Positions 23,471 to 31,555 of a stretch of 64,000 nucleotides of DNA are shown here, one piece after another; positions within the stretch are counted from its first letter, which is position 1, and each line of letters opens with the position of its first letter. A program made the position numbers and the translations under genes. Source of the DNA: Sphingobacterium tabacisoli (GTDB taxonomy: Bacteria; Bacteroidota; Bacteroidia; Sphingobacteriales; Sphingobacteriaceae); assembly GCF_017908035.1 (NCBI RefSeq), contig NZ_JAEQMU010000004.1, positions 186,001 to 250,000 of the forward strand. Reading direction: 5' to 3'. The notes under the pieces are model-generated. The model saw nothing but the letters and a program-made list of their open reading frames with translations. It was not told where the DNA came from and did no database searches.

Positions 23471-25160
23471 ATCGTTTATCTTTTATTTTTAACTTAATCT
23501 TATTTACGTCCACGTTATCACCTTTGACAAGAGACAATGCTTTTTCCCACTGTTTGACCGCTTCCTTTTCTCTACCAAGCTGTATAAGGATATCGCCATA
23601 GTGTTCGAATAACAAAGCAGATGGAGATGCAGAAGATTTAATGGCTTTTTCCATCCAAAAGGCAGCCTCTTTATAAGAGCCCTGCTGAAATAGAACCCAG
23701 GCATAGGTATCTTGAAAAGTAGATGAATTTACATCTATTTCATTCGCCTTCTTTGCATAACCTGCCGCCTTATCCAGATCCTTTTTCCGAATAGAGAGGT
23801 AATAAGCTAAATTATTCATAGCTGTACTATTCGTACTATCCAATTGTATGGCTTCTTCATAAGCGACATCCGAAGCGGCATCCATTTTCAACTGATGGTA
23901 CAGATCACCGAGTCCGCTATAGATGATTGACCTCAAATAGGTATTCTCCTCCTCACTATGATCCAAAGCCATCTCCAACATAATACGTGTCTTTTCAAAA
24001 TCCTCCTTTACCATGAAAGCCAACCCAGAAAAATACATCAGCATCGCATTACCGGGGTTTGCACGGATCGCTTCGTCTGCGTGACGAATAGCTTCGTCGA
24101 CCTCATTCAATCCTAAATCAGTATTGATTAGCATACGCCAAGCATCAACATGCCTAGGATTAATCCCTACAGCAGTAAGAAATAGTGAGCGGGCCTCTGC
24201 GGTATTCCCTTTACGCCATAACACTTCACCTTTGACCACATGACTCTCTGCTATTCTCGGGTGCACCAAGACCAACGTATTGGCCAGTGTTTGAATTTGA
24301 TCCAAGGTGAATCCCTTAAAATCAGGATGCATTACATTCAACATCACGCGATGCTTATCCCCGAACTCGACCTGACTAGACTCAAATGCAAGCTTTAGCG
24401 ACTCGAAAGTCATCTTCATTTTACCATCCGACTTATACGCATCTGCAAGATCAAGGTACAACACCGGATCTTTACTATATTTTATTCCTCGCTCTAAAAT
24501 CGCAATAGCCGGCTTGGTCTTACCACTTTGCAAATTAACATAGGCCAATGTACCATATACATGTCTTAATGTTGATTTACCATCCCATGGCTCTAAAAGC
24601 GACTCTGCATCCTTAAAACGATCATTCATCACGTAAACATCGGCCAATACCACATCCAATGTATCCGAGGCATGTCCGCGAGCCACCTCATCGTGATACA
24701 CTGCAATAGCCTCATCCAGCTTCTTCGCATTGGACAACAACATAATCAAATCTCTTGCTATAGAAGGAACCCCTGCATGTCTTCCTCTCAGGTCCTCTAG
24801 TATAATACTCGCCTCTGCCCAGTTCTGCTTACTTTTATAAAGCTCTACCAATAGGTTTGCGTGCATAACATTCGCATCATACCGATAGGCTGCTTTGGCA
24901 TTTTCTAAGGCCTCTTCGTAATTCCCGGTCTGGCCGAACAATAAAGCTTTCGCATAATAGACTTCAGCAGCGTCCGGGTACTGCGCCGTAATACGTTCCA
25001 TTTCACCCATAGCTTCCCTAAAGTCACCAACTTTCAATCGCTCTTCCACCTTTGCCAACTGCATCTTATAAGGAGGGTCAACACGCTGGGCGTTTGCAGC
25101 TCCTGCAAACAATAACACCCCCAATACGAATACTTTTTTTAGCAAACCTTTCACTTTCAT
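23460..25160 (-). CDS. Exported tetratricopeptide-repeat protein
   Basis: A 566-residue protein with a signal peptide (MKVKGLLKKVFVLGVLLFAG, cleavage after ANA) and about fourteen TPR units filling the mature part, for example EVYYAKALLFGQTGNYEEAL, TEARSLFLTAVGINPRHVDA and TAMNNLAYYLSIRKKDLDKA. TPR arrays scaffold complexes; this one, coupled to a DUF4292 lipoprotein gene and an EnvC-like gene, probably works in envelope assembly. The frame is open for 32 more codons upstream, but the signal peptide sets the start at the ATG 25158-25160. Confidence 0.88.
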   Translation of the reverse strand: MKVKGLLKKVFVLGVLLFAGAANAQRVDPPYKMQLAKVEERLKVGDFREAMGEMERITAQYPDAAEVYYAKALLFGQTGNYEEALENAKAAYRYDANVMHANLLVELYKSKQNWAEASIILEDLRGRHAGVPSIARDLIMLLSNAKKLDEAIAVYHDEVARGHASDTLDVVLADVYVMNDRFKDAESLLEPWDGKSTLRHVYGTLAYVNLQSGKTKPAIAILERGIKYSKDPVLYLDLADAYKSDGKMKMTFESLKLAFESSQVEFGDKHRVMLNVMHPDFKGFTLDQIQTLANTLVLVHPRIAESHVVKGEVLWRKGNTAEARSLFLTAVGINPRHVDAWRMLINTDLGLNEVDEAIRHADEAIRANPGNAMLMYFSGLAFMVKEDFEKTRIMLEMALDHSEEENTYLRSIIYSGLGDLYHQLKMDAASDVAYEEAIQLDSTNSTAMNNLAYYLSIRKKDLDKAAGYAKKANEIDVNSSTFQDTYAWVLFQQGSYKEAAFWMEKAIKSSASPSALLFEHYGDILIQLGREKEAVKQWEKALSLVKGDNVDVNKIKLKIKDKRYVE

Positions 25161-25397
25161 ATTCAAAACCATCTTCAAAATCATAGTAACACCTTTACTA
25201 AGGTAACATATTGCCTTAAAAAAAGAGTACAATAGTATCAAAAAGTTTAATCCCAAACTCCTTAATAAATGTTAAAATTATCCATCCTACTATAGACTTT
25301 ATAAGGGGTATGCCACTTTTCATGCCAATTTGGAGGTACACATCTATTCTCTTAAAAAACGAAAAACATAAACTCCAAAATAAAAGGCGCACTGTAC

Positions 25398-25429
25398 TTG
25401 TGTTTTAAGAAATAAAAATTGTACCTTTG
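25398..25429 (+). promoter_or_regulatory. Promoter of rplM-rpsI-rpsB
   Basis: TTG at 25398-25400 and TACCTTTG at 25422-25429 are spaced by 21 bases, a full match to the TANNTTTG box. The 5' leader to the rplM start is about 55 bases. The 240 bases upstream, between the TPR gene and this site, show no gene. Confidence 0.7.
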
Positions 25430-25491
25430 CAATCCGATTGTAGTGATTACGATTGGTAAAATAACAAGTTTAATTAATTAAATAAAAGCAA

Positions 25492-25935
25492 GTGAATACG
25501 TTAAGTTACAAAACTGTCTCTGCCAACAAGAACACCGTTAACAAAGAGTGGATCGTTGTTGACGCTGAGGGCGAGATCTTGGGGCGCTTGGCCAGTGAAA
25601 TTGCGAAAGTAATTCGTGGAAAACACAAGCCTACATTTACCCCACACGTAGACTGCGGTGATAACGTGATTGTTATCAATGCGGACAAAATCAAAATGAC
25701 AGGAAACAAATTAAGCGACAAAACTTATGTTCGCTACACAGGCTACCCAGGTGGTCAGCGTTTTGTTTCTCCGAAAGAATTAATGGCTAAGCATCCTGAG
25801 CGCATCATCGAGAAAGCGGTACGTGGTATGTTACCTAAAAACCGTCTTGGCCGTCAGTTGTACAGAAATTTATTTGTATATGCTGGTGGTGAGCACAAAC
25901 ATGAGGCACAAAACCCAAAACCAGTTAAATTCTAA
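25492..25935 (+). CDS. rplM: 50S ribosomal protein L13
   Basis: A 147-residue ribosomal protein: [49 protein letters not shown] and [20 protein letters not shown] are diagnostic. It is an early assembly protein of the large subunit. The start codon is GTG at 25492, followed by [10 protein letters not shown], the expected N-terminus. Codon choice shifts to the regular set of highly expressed genes from here through tsf. It is 11 bp upstream of rpsI. Confidence 0.98.
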   Translation: MNTLSYKTVSANKNTVNKEWIVVDAEGEILGRLASEIAKVIRGKHKPTFTPHVDCGDNVIVINADKIKMTGNKLSDKTYVRYTGYPGGQRFVSPKELMAKHPERIIEKAVRGMLPKNRLGRQLYRNLFVYAGGEHKHEAQNPKPVKF

Positions 25936-25946
25936 GGAGCATTATT

Positions 25947-26333
25947 ATGTCAACAACTAACACTTCAGGAAGAAGAAAAACTGCTGTTGCTCGTATTTAC
26001 TTAGGAGCAGGTAGCGGAAACATTACCATCAACGGTAAAGATTACAAAGAGTATTTCCCAACATTGCCTTTGCAGTACATTGCTACTCAATCATTATTAG
26101 TAGCAGAGTCACTAACAAATTTTGATGTTAAAGTTAACGTTCATGGTGGCGGAGTTAAAGGTCAAGCAGAAGCGGTACGTTTAGCAATTGCTAAAGCACT
26201 AGTTGAGCTAGACCCAGAAGTAAAACCAGCTTTACGTGCTAAAGGTTTAGTAACGCGTGATGACCGTATGGTTGAGCGTAAAAAACCAGGACGCAAGAAA
26301 GCTCGTAGAAGATTCCAATTCAGTAAACGTTAA
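25947..26333 (+). CDS. rpsI: 30S ribosomal protein S9
   Basis: A 128-residue ribosomal protein beginning with SGRRKTAVARIYL and ending in the conserved GRKKARRRFQFSKR tail, which reaches the ribosomal P site. NVHGGGVKGQAEAVRLAIAKAL in the middle confirms the family. It is directly between rplM and rpsB with gaps of 11 and 18 bp. Confidence 0.98.
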   Translation: MSTTNTSGRRKTAVARIYLGAGSGNITINGKDYKEYFPTLPLQYIATQSLLVAESLTNFDVKVNVHGGGVKGQAEAVRLAIAKALVELDPEVKPALRAKGLVTRDDRMVERKKPGRKKARRRFQFSKR

Positions 26334-26351
26334 TCAAAGGAGGATCACAAA

Positions 26352-27158
26352 ATGGCAAGAACTACTTATCAAGATTTATTGGATGCTGGTGTTCACTTTG
26401 GTCACCTTACTCGTAAATGGGACCCGAAAATGGCTAAGTACATTTTCATGGAACGCAACGGTATTCACATTATCGATTTAAACAAGACTCTTACGAAATT
26501 AGAAGAAGCAGCTTCTGCTATCAAACAAATCGTAAAATCAGGTCGTAAAGTTTTATTCGTAGCAACGAAAAAACAAGCAAAAGAAATCATCGCACAACAA
26601 GCTAAGGATGTAAACATGCCTTATGTTACAGAGCGTTGGTTAGGTGGTATGCTTACAAACTTCGCAACAGTTCGTAAGTCTATCAAGAAAATGACTACTA
26701 TTGACAAAATGCAAAAAGATGGTACATACGATGTATTATCTAAAAAGGAAAAATTAATGATTCAGCGTGAGCGTATCAAATTAGAGAACCTTTTAGGAGG
26801 TATCGCTGATTTGAATCGTTTACCAGCAGCTTTATTCATCATCGACGTGAAGAAAGAGCACATTGCAGTAGCTGAAGCTATTAAATTGAACATTCCTACT
26901 TTTGCAATGGTAGATACAAACTCTGATCCTACAAACATTGATTTCCCAATTCCAGCAAATGATGACGCTACTAAATCTATTAGCTTAATCGCAGGAATTA
27001 TTGGACAAGCAATCGTTGAAGGTTTAGAAGAGCGTAAACGCGATAAAGAAGAAGATGCGGAAAAAGAAGCTGTTGCAGCTAAAGCAGCAGTTGACAATGG
27101 TGAAGCAACAGATGCTGCTCCAGGAAAACGCACTCGTAAAGCAAAAGACGTAGAATAA
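26352..27158 (+). CDS. rpsB: 30S ribosomal protein S2
   Basis: A 268-residue protein with the S2 landmarks LLDAGVHFGHLTRKWDPKM, FVATKKQAKEII, VTERWLGGMLTNFATVRKSI and PTFAMVDTNSDP. It carries a C-terminal extension of about 40 charged and Ala-rich residues (EERKRDKEEDAEKEAVAAKA onwards) longer than in E. coli, common in this phylum. A large hairpin follows before tsf. Confidence 0.98.
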   Translation: MARTTYQDLLDAGVHFGHLTRKWDPKMAKYIFMERNGIHIIDLNKTLTKLEEAASAIKQIVKSGRKVLFVATKKQAKEIIAQQAKDVNMPYVTERWLGGMLTNFATVRKSIKKMTTIDKMQKDGTYDVLSKKEKLMIQRERIKLENLLGGIADLNRLPAALFIIDVKKEHIAVAEAIKLNIPTFAMVDTNSDPTNIDFPIPANDDATKSISLIAGIIGQAIVEGLEERKRDKEEDAEKEAVAAKAAVDNGEATDAAPGKRTRKAKDVE

Positions 27159-27170
27159 TAATTCTATATT

Positions 27171-27243
27171 AAGCCGGATGGACAAGTGTTGGTTTCTGGA
27201 AGAAAAGCTTCCTTAAACAAACTCGTCTATCCGGTTTCTTTTT
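27171..27243 (+). terminator. Terminator-like hairpin between rpsB and tsf
   Basis: AGCCGGATGGAC (27172-27183) pairs with GTCTATCCGGTT (27225-27236), with an inner GGAAG/CTTCC hairpin, and is followed by a T-rich run to 27243. It probably reduces read-through into tsf, which has its own promoter box at 27276-27283. Confidence 0.6.
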
Positions 27244-27275
27244 ATAACATTAACAATAGCTTTACTTACAAAGTA

Positions 27276-27283
27276 TACTTTTG
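27276..27283 (+). promoter_or_regulatory. Possible promoter box of tsf
   Basis: TACTTTTG matches the TANNTTTG box and lies about 40 bases before the tsf start, just after the hairpin terminator. The upstream TTTG element is not clear, so this is only probable. Confidence 0.4.
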
Positions 27284-27322
27284 TTAATCCTACAATTGTA
27301 ATTTTAAAAAAAATAAAATATC

Positions 27323-28159
27323 ATGTCAGTACAAATTTCTGCATCAGATGTAAACAAATTGCGTCAACAAACAGGCGCAGGTATGATGGATTGTAAAAAA
27401 GCTCTAGTAGAAGCAAACGGCGATTTCGAAGCTGCTGTTGACTACCTACGTAAAAAAGGAGCTAAAGTAGCTGCTAGCCGTCAGGACCGTGATTCTAACG
27501 AAGGTGTTATCATCGCTAAATCTTCAGCTGATGGTAAAACTGGTATCGTAGTAGAAGTTAACTGTGAAACTGACTTCGTAGCTAAGAATGCTGATTTCGT
27601 AGCTTTCGCTGATAAAATCGCTGATGTAGCTTTAGCTAACACTCCAGCTTCTTTGGATGCATTAAAAGCGTTAACAGTTGATGGAAAAGTTATTTCAGAA
27701 GCTTTAATCGAGCAAACTGGTGTAATCGGCGAGAAAATCGACGTTTCTAAGTTCGAAATCGTAACTGGTGAAAAAGTAGTTTCTTATATCCACGGTAACT
27801 ACCGTTTAGGTGTATTAGTAGGTCTTTCTGCTGACGCAGCAGGAGCTGAAGAAGCTGGTAAAGATGTAGCTATGCAAATCGCTGCAATGAACCCAGTTTC
27901 TATCGATAAAGATGGTGTTGATTCAAAAACTATCGAGCGCGAATTAGAAATTGCTAAAGAGCAAATCCGTGCAGAAGGTAAACCAGAAGAAATGGTAGAA
28001 AAAATCGCTGCTGGTAAATTGAATAAATTCTACAAAGAGAACACTTTATTGAACCAAGAGTTCGTAAAAGATTCTTCTAAAAACATCGCTCAGTTCTTAG
28101 ATACAGTTTCTAAAGGATTGACTGTAACTGCTTTCAAACGCGTTCAATTAGGAGAATAA
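27323..28159 (+). CDS. tsf: Translation elongation factor Ts
   Basis: A 278-residue guanine-nucleotide exchange factor for EF-Tu. The N-terminal UBA-like domain has VNKLRQQTGAGMMDCKKALVEANGD; the core contains VVEVNCETDFVAKNADFVAFA, the part that contacts EF-Tu, followed by HGNYRLGVLVGLS and VAMQIAAMNP. The length is typical. It follows rpsB as in most bacteria but behind a hairpin, so its level can differ from that of the ribosomal proteins. Confidence 0.98.
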   Translation: MSVQISASDVNKLRQQTGAGMMDCKKALVEANGDFEAAVDYLRKKGAKVAASRQDRDSNEGVIIAKSSADGKTGIVVEVNCETDFVAKNADFVAFADKIADVALANTPASLDALKALTVDGKVISEALIEQTGVIGEKIDVSKFEIVTGEKVVSYIHGNYRLGVLVGLSADAAGAEEAGKDVAMQIAAMNPVSIDKDGVDSKTIERELEIAKEQIRAEGKPEEMVEKIAAGKLNKFYKENTLLNQEFVKDSSKNIAQFLDTVSKGLTVTAFKRVQLGE

Positions 28160-28186
28160 TCAGAGTATTTACTCGGAAAATATAAA

Positions 28187-28218
28187 AAACCTGCTTTAAA
28201 ATTTAAAGCAGGTTTTTT
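28187..28218 (+). terminator. Terminator after tsf
   Basis: A 14-bp stem (AAACCTGCTTTAAA at 28187-28200, TTTAAAGCAGGTTT at 28202-28215) is followed by T residues. It is symmetrical and may also serve the convergent DUF2027 gene. Confidence 0.85.
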
Positions 28219-28235
28219 TATGGCCTTGATATTCA

Positions 28236-28880
28236 TCACTTATTCGGCCGGTGTGATATAAAATGGGATTTCAACTTATCCAATCCAATATCCTCTTCTT
28301 CTTTATCCAGTTCATACAGCCACACCTTATCATTCAACATCTCCACACGTTCCTTAGAGTTTATTAAATCCAGGGGTTTCACACGAAATTCTTTACTCAA
28401 CGGTTGCTGCCGTGGCTGTAATGTTTTACTATGTTGAATTATCTGTATATGAAACGTAGGCCATTTACCTACAGTTGCAAAATTAGCCATATAGAACTGT
28501 GCATAATCATGCGTTGGAATCAAGTTTCCAAAAACACCCGTCACTTTGGTTCCAGATAATACAGAAACACTTACCAAGAGCTCAAAAGACGTTTCATTGA
28601 TAATGTAAAACTTCGCTACACCATTTTTTTGTTCGCCTGCTACGCCTATGAAGATACCTTTATCGACGAACGGCTGGTTTGACGTAGAAGTACTTTCTTC
28701 TAGCTCGTCTTCGGGCATCCTCATATTCCCATGAACAAGTGTAACCTTGGTTTTTAAAACCGGAATCTCAAAACCCGTATCATCTGTAACGCCAATAACA
28801 TCGTTGGCTTGAATAGAGGTAATATGCCCCTCAATGGGTTCCTCTACAAATCGTACCAAATCACCTATCTTCAAATTCAT
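28236..28880 (-). CDS. DUF2027-like protein, apparently without the Smr domain
   Basis: A 214-residue protein. The N-terminus (MNLKIGDLVRFVEEPIEGHI, then FEIPVLKTKVTLV) resembles the small KOW-like barrel that begins Bacteroidota DUF2027 proteins, and the central beta-rich part (FIGVAGEQKNGVAKFYIINE and on) resembles their second domain. Relatives I know continue into a C-terminal Smr nuclease-like domain with a DLH motif; here the protein ends at SHRPNK and no such domain follows in any frame before the tsf terminator. It is 4 bp downstream of the aminotransferase gene. Function unknown. Confidence 0.6.
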   Translation of the reverse strand: MNLKIGDLVRFVEEPIEGHITSIQANDVIGVTDDTGFEIPVLKTKVTLVHGNMRMPEDELEESTSTSNQPFVDKGIFIGVAGEQKNGVAKFYIINETSFELLVSVSVLSGTKVTGVFGNLIPTHDYAQFYMANFATVGKWPTFHIQIIQHSKTLQPRQQPLSKEFRVKPLDLINSKERVEMLNDKVWLYELDKEEEDIGLDKLKSHFISHRPNK

Positions 28881-28884
28881 CTTT

Positions 28885-29967
28885 TTAACACACTTTGCTT
28901 AACACATCGACGACACGGTCAATGTCTTCTTTATTATTATATAAATGAATCCCTATACGGATTCCCTTTCCTCTCGGAAAACACTTAATCCCCTCCTCTT
29001 GCAACAATGGATAACAATCCTGCGGTACTTGCAAATTGATGAGCCCAGACCTACAAGACCTGCTTTCAACGATTGGAAGAATCCAATTTCGATCGATAAA
29101 CCGCTCGTAAGCATAAGTCACCACCTCATCTAAATGCCGTTTTACGTTCGAGAGGCCTATTTCATTGAAGAAAAGAACAGACTGAAGCAATGTACCTTGA
29201 CTAAGTACATCCTGGTGTCCCGGTTCAAAAAAGGTATCAAGAATTGACTTGTGTTCCCACATCAACTCTTTAGGCCGCTCCCGCTTCTGAGCATCTGCGT
29301 ATAGCACATCTTTTAATCGGTCGGATATCATTACGTAACCATTTCCAAAACCTGCAACCATCCACTTGTAGCCGCTACCACATACCGCATCAAAGCCCGA
29401 TTCCATAAAATCAAACGGTTCGGTCCCTAAATACTGTGTAGCATCACCTATCAGAATGAGATCTGGAAAATCACGTTTAAGCTCTTTAATAAAATCAAGA
29501 TCTATCTTAAGCCCACTTATATACTGTACGATACTTAATATAAGTACATCGGTCTTTTGCTGCTTGAGTGCATCGAGAATGTTGGCTTCTAATCGTCCAT
29601 CGCCAATCGCTACAATATCATAACGATAGCCCCGACTAATCACCGGATAGTTTAATGAAGGATAATCATCCTCGACCAATAAAAACGTGGATTCTCTAGG
29701 TAAGCCTTCCAGCAACACGTTGAACCCGAACGAAAAGTTCGGGACAGCATACACATTAGCTACTGGACAATTAAATAAACCCGATATCTCCGTCTTTACT
29801 CCCTTTATAAAAGCCACCTGCTGATCCCTTAAGCCACCCTGAGGATCAAAAAAAGCAAGCTCCCATTCCCGTCTCCATTCGTGATGCCTTATAGGCATTA
29901 GCCCATTTCCTGGGGTATTGAGATAAGTCAATCCCTTAGGGATATCGAAATAACTTTTGTAGTCCAT
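28885..29967 (-). CDS. PLP-dependent class V aminotransferase/desulfurase-like enzyme
   Basis: A 360-residue fold-type I PLP enzyme. The Schiff-base lysine is in AVCGSGYKWMVAGFGNGYV (about 215), the cofactor Asp in LILIGDATQYLG (about 185), with a short N-terminal start MDYKSYFDIPKGLTYLNTPG. The pattern is that of class V aminotransferases (kynureninase or isopenicillin-N epimerase relatives); no substrate can be assigned. The ATG at 29965-29967 gives a normal N-terminus, and the gene then overlaps the end of aat by 32 bases in another frame. Confidence 0.8.
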   Translation of the reverse strand: MDYKSYFDIPKGLTYLNTPGNGLMPIRHHEWRREWELAFFDPQGGLRDQQVAFIKGVKTEISGLFNCPVANVYAVPNFSFGFNVLLEGLPRESTFLLVEDDYPSLNYPVISRGYRYDIVAIGDGRLEANILDALKQQKTDVLILSIVQYISGLKIDLDFIKELKRDFPDLILIGDATQYLGTEPFDFMESGFDAVCGSGYKWMVAGFGNGYVMISDRLKDVLYADAQKRERPKELMWEHKSILDTFFEPGHQDVLSQGTLLQSVLFFNEIGLSNVKRHLDEVVTYAYERFIDRNWILPIVESRSCRSGLINLQVPQDCYPLLQEEGIKCFPRGKGIRIGIHLYNNKEDIDRVVDVLSKVC

Positions 29968-30613
29968 TGTTTTCAACTTCTTGTTGTTGTAGTTTGCTAT
30001 AAAAAAAAGATGCATCTACAGTAGTCGCCCCCATTGATGCTAAATGCGAAGAATAAATCTGGCAATCGATCAACTCCAGATCAAAGTTTTGACATAGGTA
30101 AATCAGGGCTGCCTTTGAGGCATCAGGAACCTTAGAAAACATGCTCTCTCCACAGAATACCTTACCGATCAAAACACCATATAATCCGCCTACAAGATTT
30201 CCGCCTTGACGCACTTCAATACTATGAGCATAGCCTTCCTGATGTAATCGAGCATAAGCAGTCAACATATCATCCACGATCCATGTTCCATCCTGACCTC
30301 TTCGCGCTACAGTAGAACACTGCTGCATGACATCTTCAAAACAAGTATTAAAGGATAGCTCAAATATATTCTTGGCAAGTACCTTAGTCATAGACTTACT
30401 CACCTTCACCTCTTGAGGATAGAGAATAAAACGTGCGTGAGGAGCGTACCACAGAATAGGCGTATCATCGCTGTACCATGGAAATATCCCGTTCTTGTAG
30501 GCCTCGAGTAATCGCTCGGTACGAAGATCGCCACCTACTGCCAGAAGCCCATCTTCCTCCGCCAACTGTACATCGGGAAACAAAATTAAATCTTCATCTA
30601 ACTGAAATACCAT
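29936..30613 (-). CDS. aat: Leucyl/phenylalanyl-tRNA--protein transferase
   Basis: A 225-residue enzyme that attaches Leu or Phe to proteins with N-terminal Arg or Lys, marking them for ClpS-ClpAP. Motifs: LLAVGGDLRTERLLEAYKNG, IFPWYSDDTPILWYAPHARF, GQDGTWIVDDMLTAYARLHQ and GLYGVLIGKVFCGESMFS. The tail is unremarkable, with the last 32 bases overlapping the PLP-enzyme start. It lies 21 bp after rbfA on the same strand. Confidence 0.95.
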   Translation of the reverse strand: MVFQLDEDLILFPDVQLAEEDGLLAVGGDLRTERLLEAYKNGIFPWYSDDTPILWYAPHARFILYPQEVKVSKSMTKVLAKNIFELSFNTCFEDVMQQCSTVARRGQDGTWIVDDMLTAYARLHQEGYAHSIEVRQGGNLVGGLYGVLIGKVFCGESMFSKVPDASKAALIYLCQNFDLELIDCQIYSSHLASMGATTVDASFFYSKLQQQEVENNGLQKLFRYP

Positions 30614-30634
30614 GGGACAATAGACTTAGAGCTA

Positions 30635-31006
30635 CTAATCTGGTTGTCTCGGTTCCTTACTGATTTCGTCAAAAAGGCGATCCATATGCTCGACATACTC
30701 ATTGGTATCGTCAAGAAAAAACTCCAAATCTGGAACAATTCTAGCCTGATTCTTAATTCGTGCACCTAGCTTATACCTGATTTCACTGACTTTAGCCTTA
30801 ATGCTTGCGATATCATCTTTGGCGGTATTGGTATTCAAAAAACTTAGATATACACGAGCTATCGCAAGATCTGGAGTAACACGAACCTTTGTTACTGTTA
30901 TAAAAGCTCCCGGAGCCCAATTTTTTCCGTCCCGTAAAAACAGTTCGGCCAAATCCTGTTGGATGACTCCCGCGAATCTTTGTTGTCTCTTACTTTCCGT
31001 TCCCAT
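30635..31006 (-). CDS. rbfA: Ribosome-binding factor A
   Basis: A 123-residue KH-fold protein needed for 16S rRNA maturation and cold growth. It begins with a basic stretch (ESKRQQRFAGVIQQDLAELF), contains FITVTKVRVTPDLAIARVYLSFL, and ends with RIVPDLEFFLDDTNEYVEHMDRLF, the standard RbfA pattern. It heads an rbfA-aat-PLP enzyme cluster read leftwards. Confidence 0.95.
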   Translation of the reverse strand: MGTESKRQQRFAGVIQQDLAELFLRDGKNWAPGAFITVTKVRVTPDLAIARVYLSFLNTNTAKDDIASIKAKVSEIRYKLGARIKNQARIVPDLEFFLDDTNEYVEHMDRLFDEISKEPRQPD

Positions 31007-31070
31007 GCTATATGAATATTTAAAATAATAATACAGGCGTCGACAATGTCAACACCTCACCTCTCACAAA

Positions 31071-31110
31071 ATTAGACAAAATGCTTTGTATTCACGAACA
31101 CCTGAAATAA
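31071..31110 (+). repeat. Dispersed repeat of the MLxIHE type, copy 1
   Basis: This copy shares ATGCTTTRTATTCACGAA and the preceding TTAGAYAAA with 52404-52440. The ATG opens a nine-codon frame (MLCIHEHLK). It lies about 30 bp from an MNR-type repeat in the same intergenic region. Confidence 0.5.
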
Positions 31111-31137
31111 AACTTTCGTCCCTGCTATTGATTCAAT

Positions 31138-31223
31138 AACAGAGATGAACCGATCCCCATGTTATCGGGGAGCTCTCGAATGTCAATACAAAAAGAAATC
31201 ATCATGAAAAAAGTTCTTGATGT
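31138..31223 (+). repeat. Dispersed repeat of the MNR type, copy 2
   Basis: This is the second copy of the element at 20863-20957. The hairpin CCGAT/ATCGG is kept and here is thickened by CCCC/GGGG (around 31156-31170). The ATG at 31145 opens a 20-codon frame (MNRSPCYRGALECQ and on) whose TGA overlaps a second ATG giving MKKVLDVL. Confidence 0.55.
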
Positions 31224-31297
31224 CCTTTAAACCGAATGAAGAGAGCTCATGGGCCCCTTTAATCATAGTATCAAATCAATAACACATACATTTTAGG

Positions 31298-31336
31298 CAA
31301 AAAAAAAGACTTGTCGCGGGCAAGTGGACAAGTCTT
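31298..31336 (-). terminator. Strong intrinsic terminator
   Basis: A 10-bp stem (AAGACTTGTC at 31306-31315, GACAAGTCTT at 31327-31336) is followed by a long T run on the minus strand. It ends the candidate small RNA and would stop read-through from the AI-2E gene. Confidence 0.85.
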
Positions 31337-31477
31337 CATCAAAATTAGTTTATAATTGGGTAGAAAAATTTCTTTCAAGTTTTAAGACTTTGTCGTCTAT
31401 CAATATTCAGTTGTTTACTTTTGTTGGTTACAAATGTGAGTAAAGACTCACAAAGTATTTCTTTTCATCTCCCTTTG
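31298..31477 (-). ncRNA. Probable small RNA (about 180 nt)
   Basis: A TATGTTTG promoter box (31490-31483, minus strand) with a TTTCG-like upstream element 19 bases away lies between the AI-2E gene stop and this segment, and a strong terminator closes it at 31298-31336. No frame of useful length exists inside. Possible stems include GTGAGT/ACTCAC with a 4-base loop and CACAAAG/CTTTGTG near the 5' end. It could instead be a processed 3' region of the upstream mRNA. I cannot assign it to a known RNA family. Confidence 0.45.
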
Positions 31478-31555
31478 TGTTACAAACATAAGCAGATATT
31501 TATAATAATCGAAAATATATTTTAAAAAAAAGTAAGTGGTCACTTTTGTAACTAT

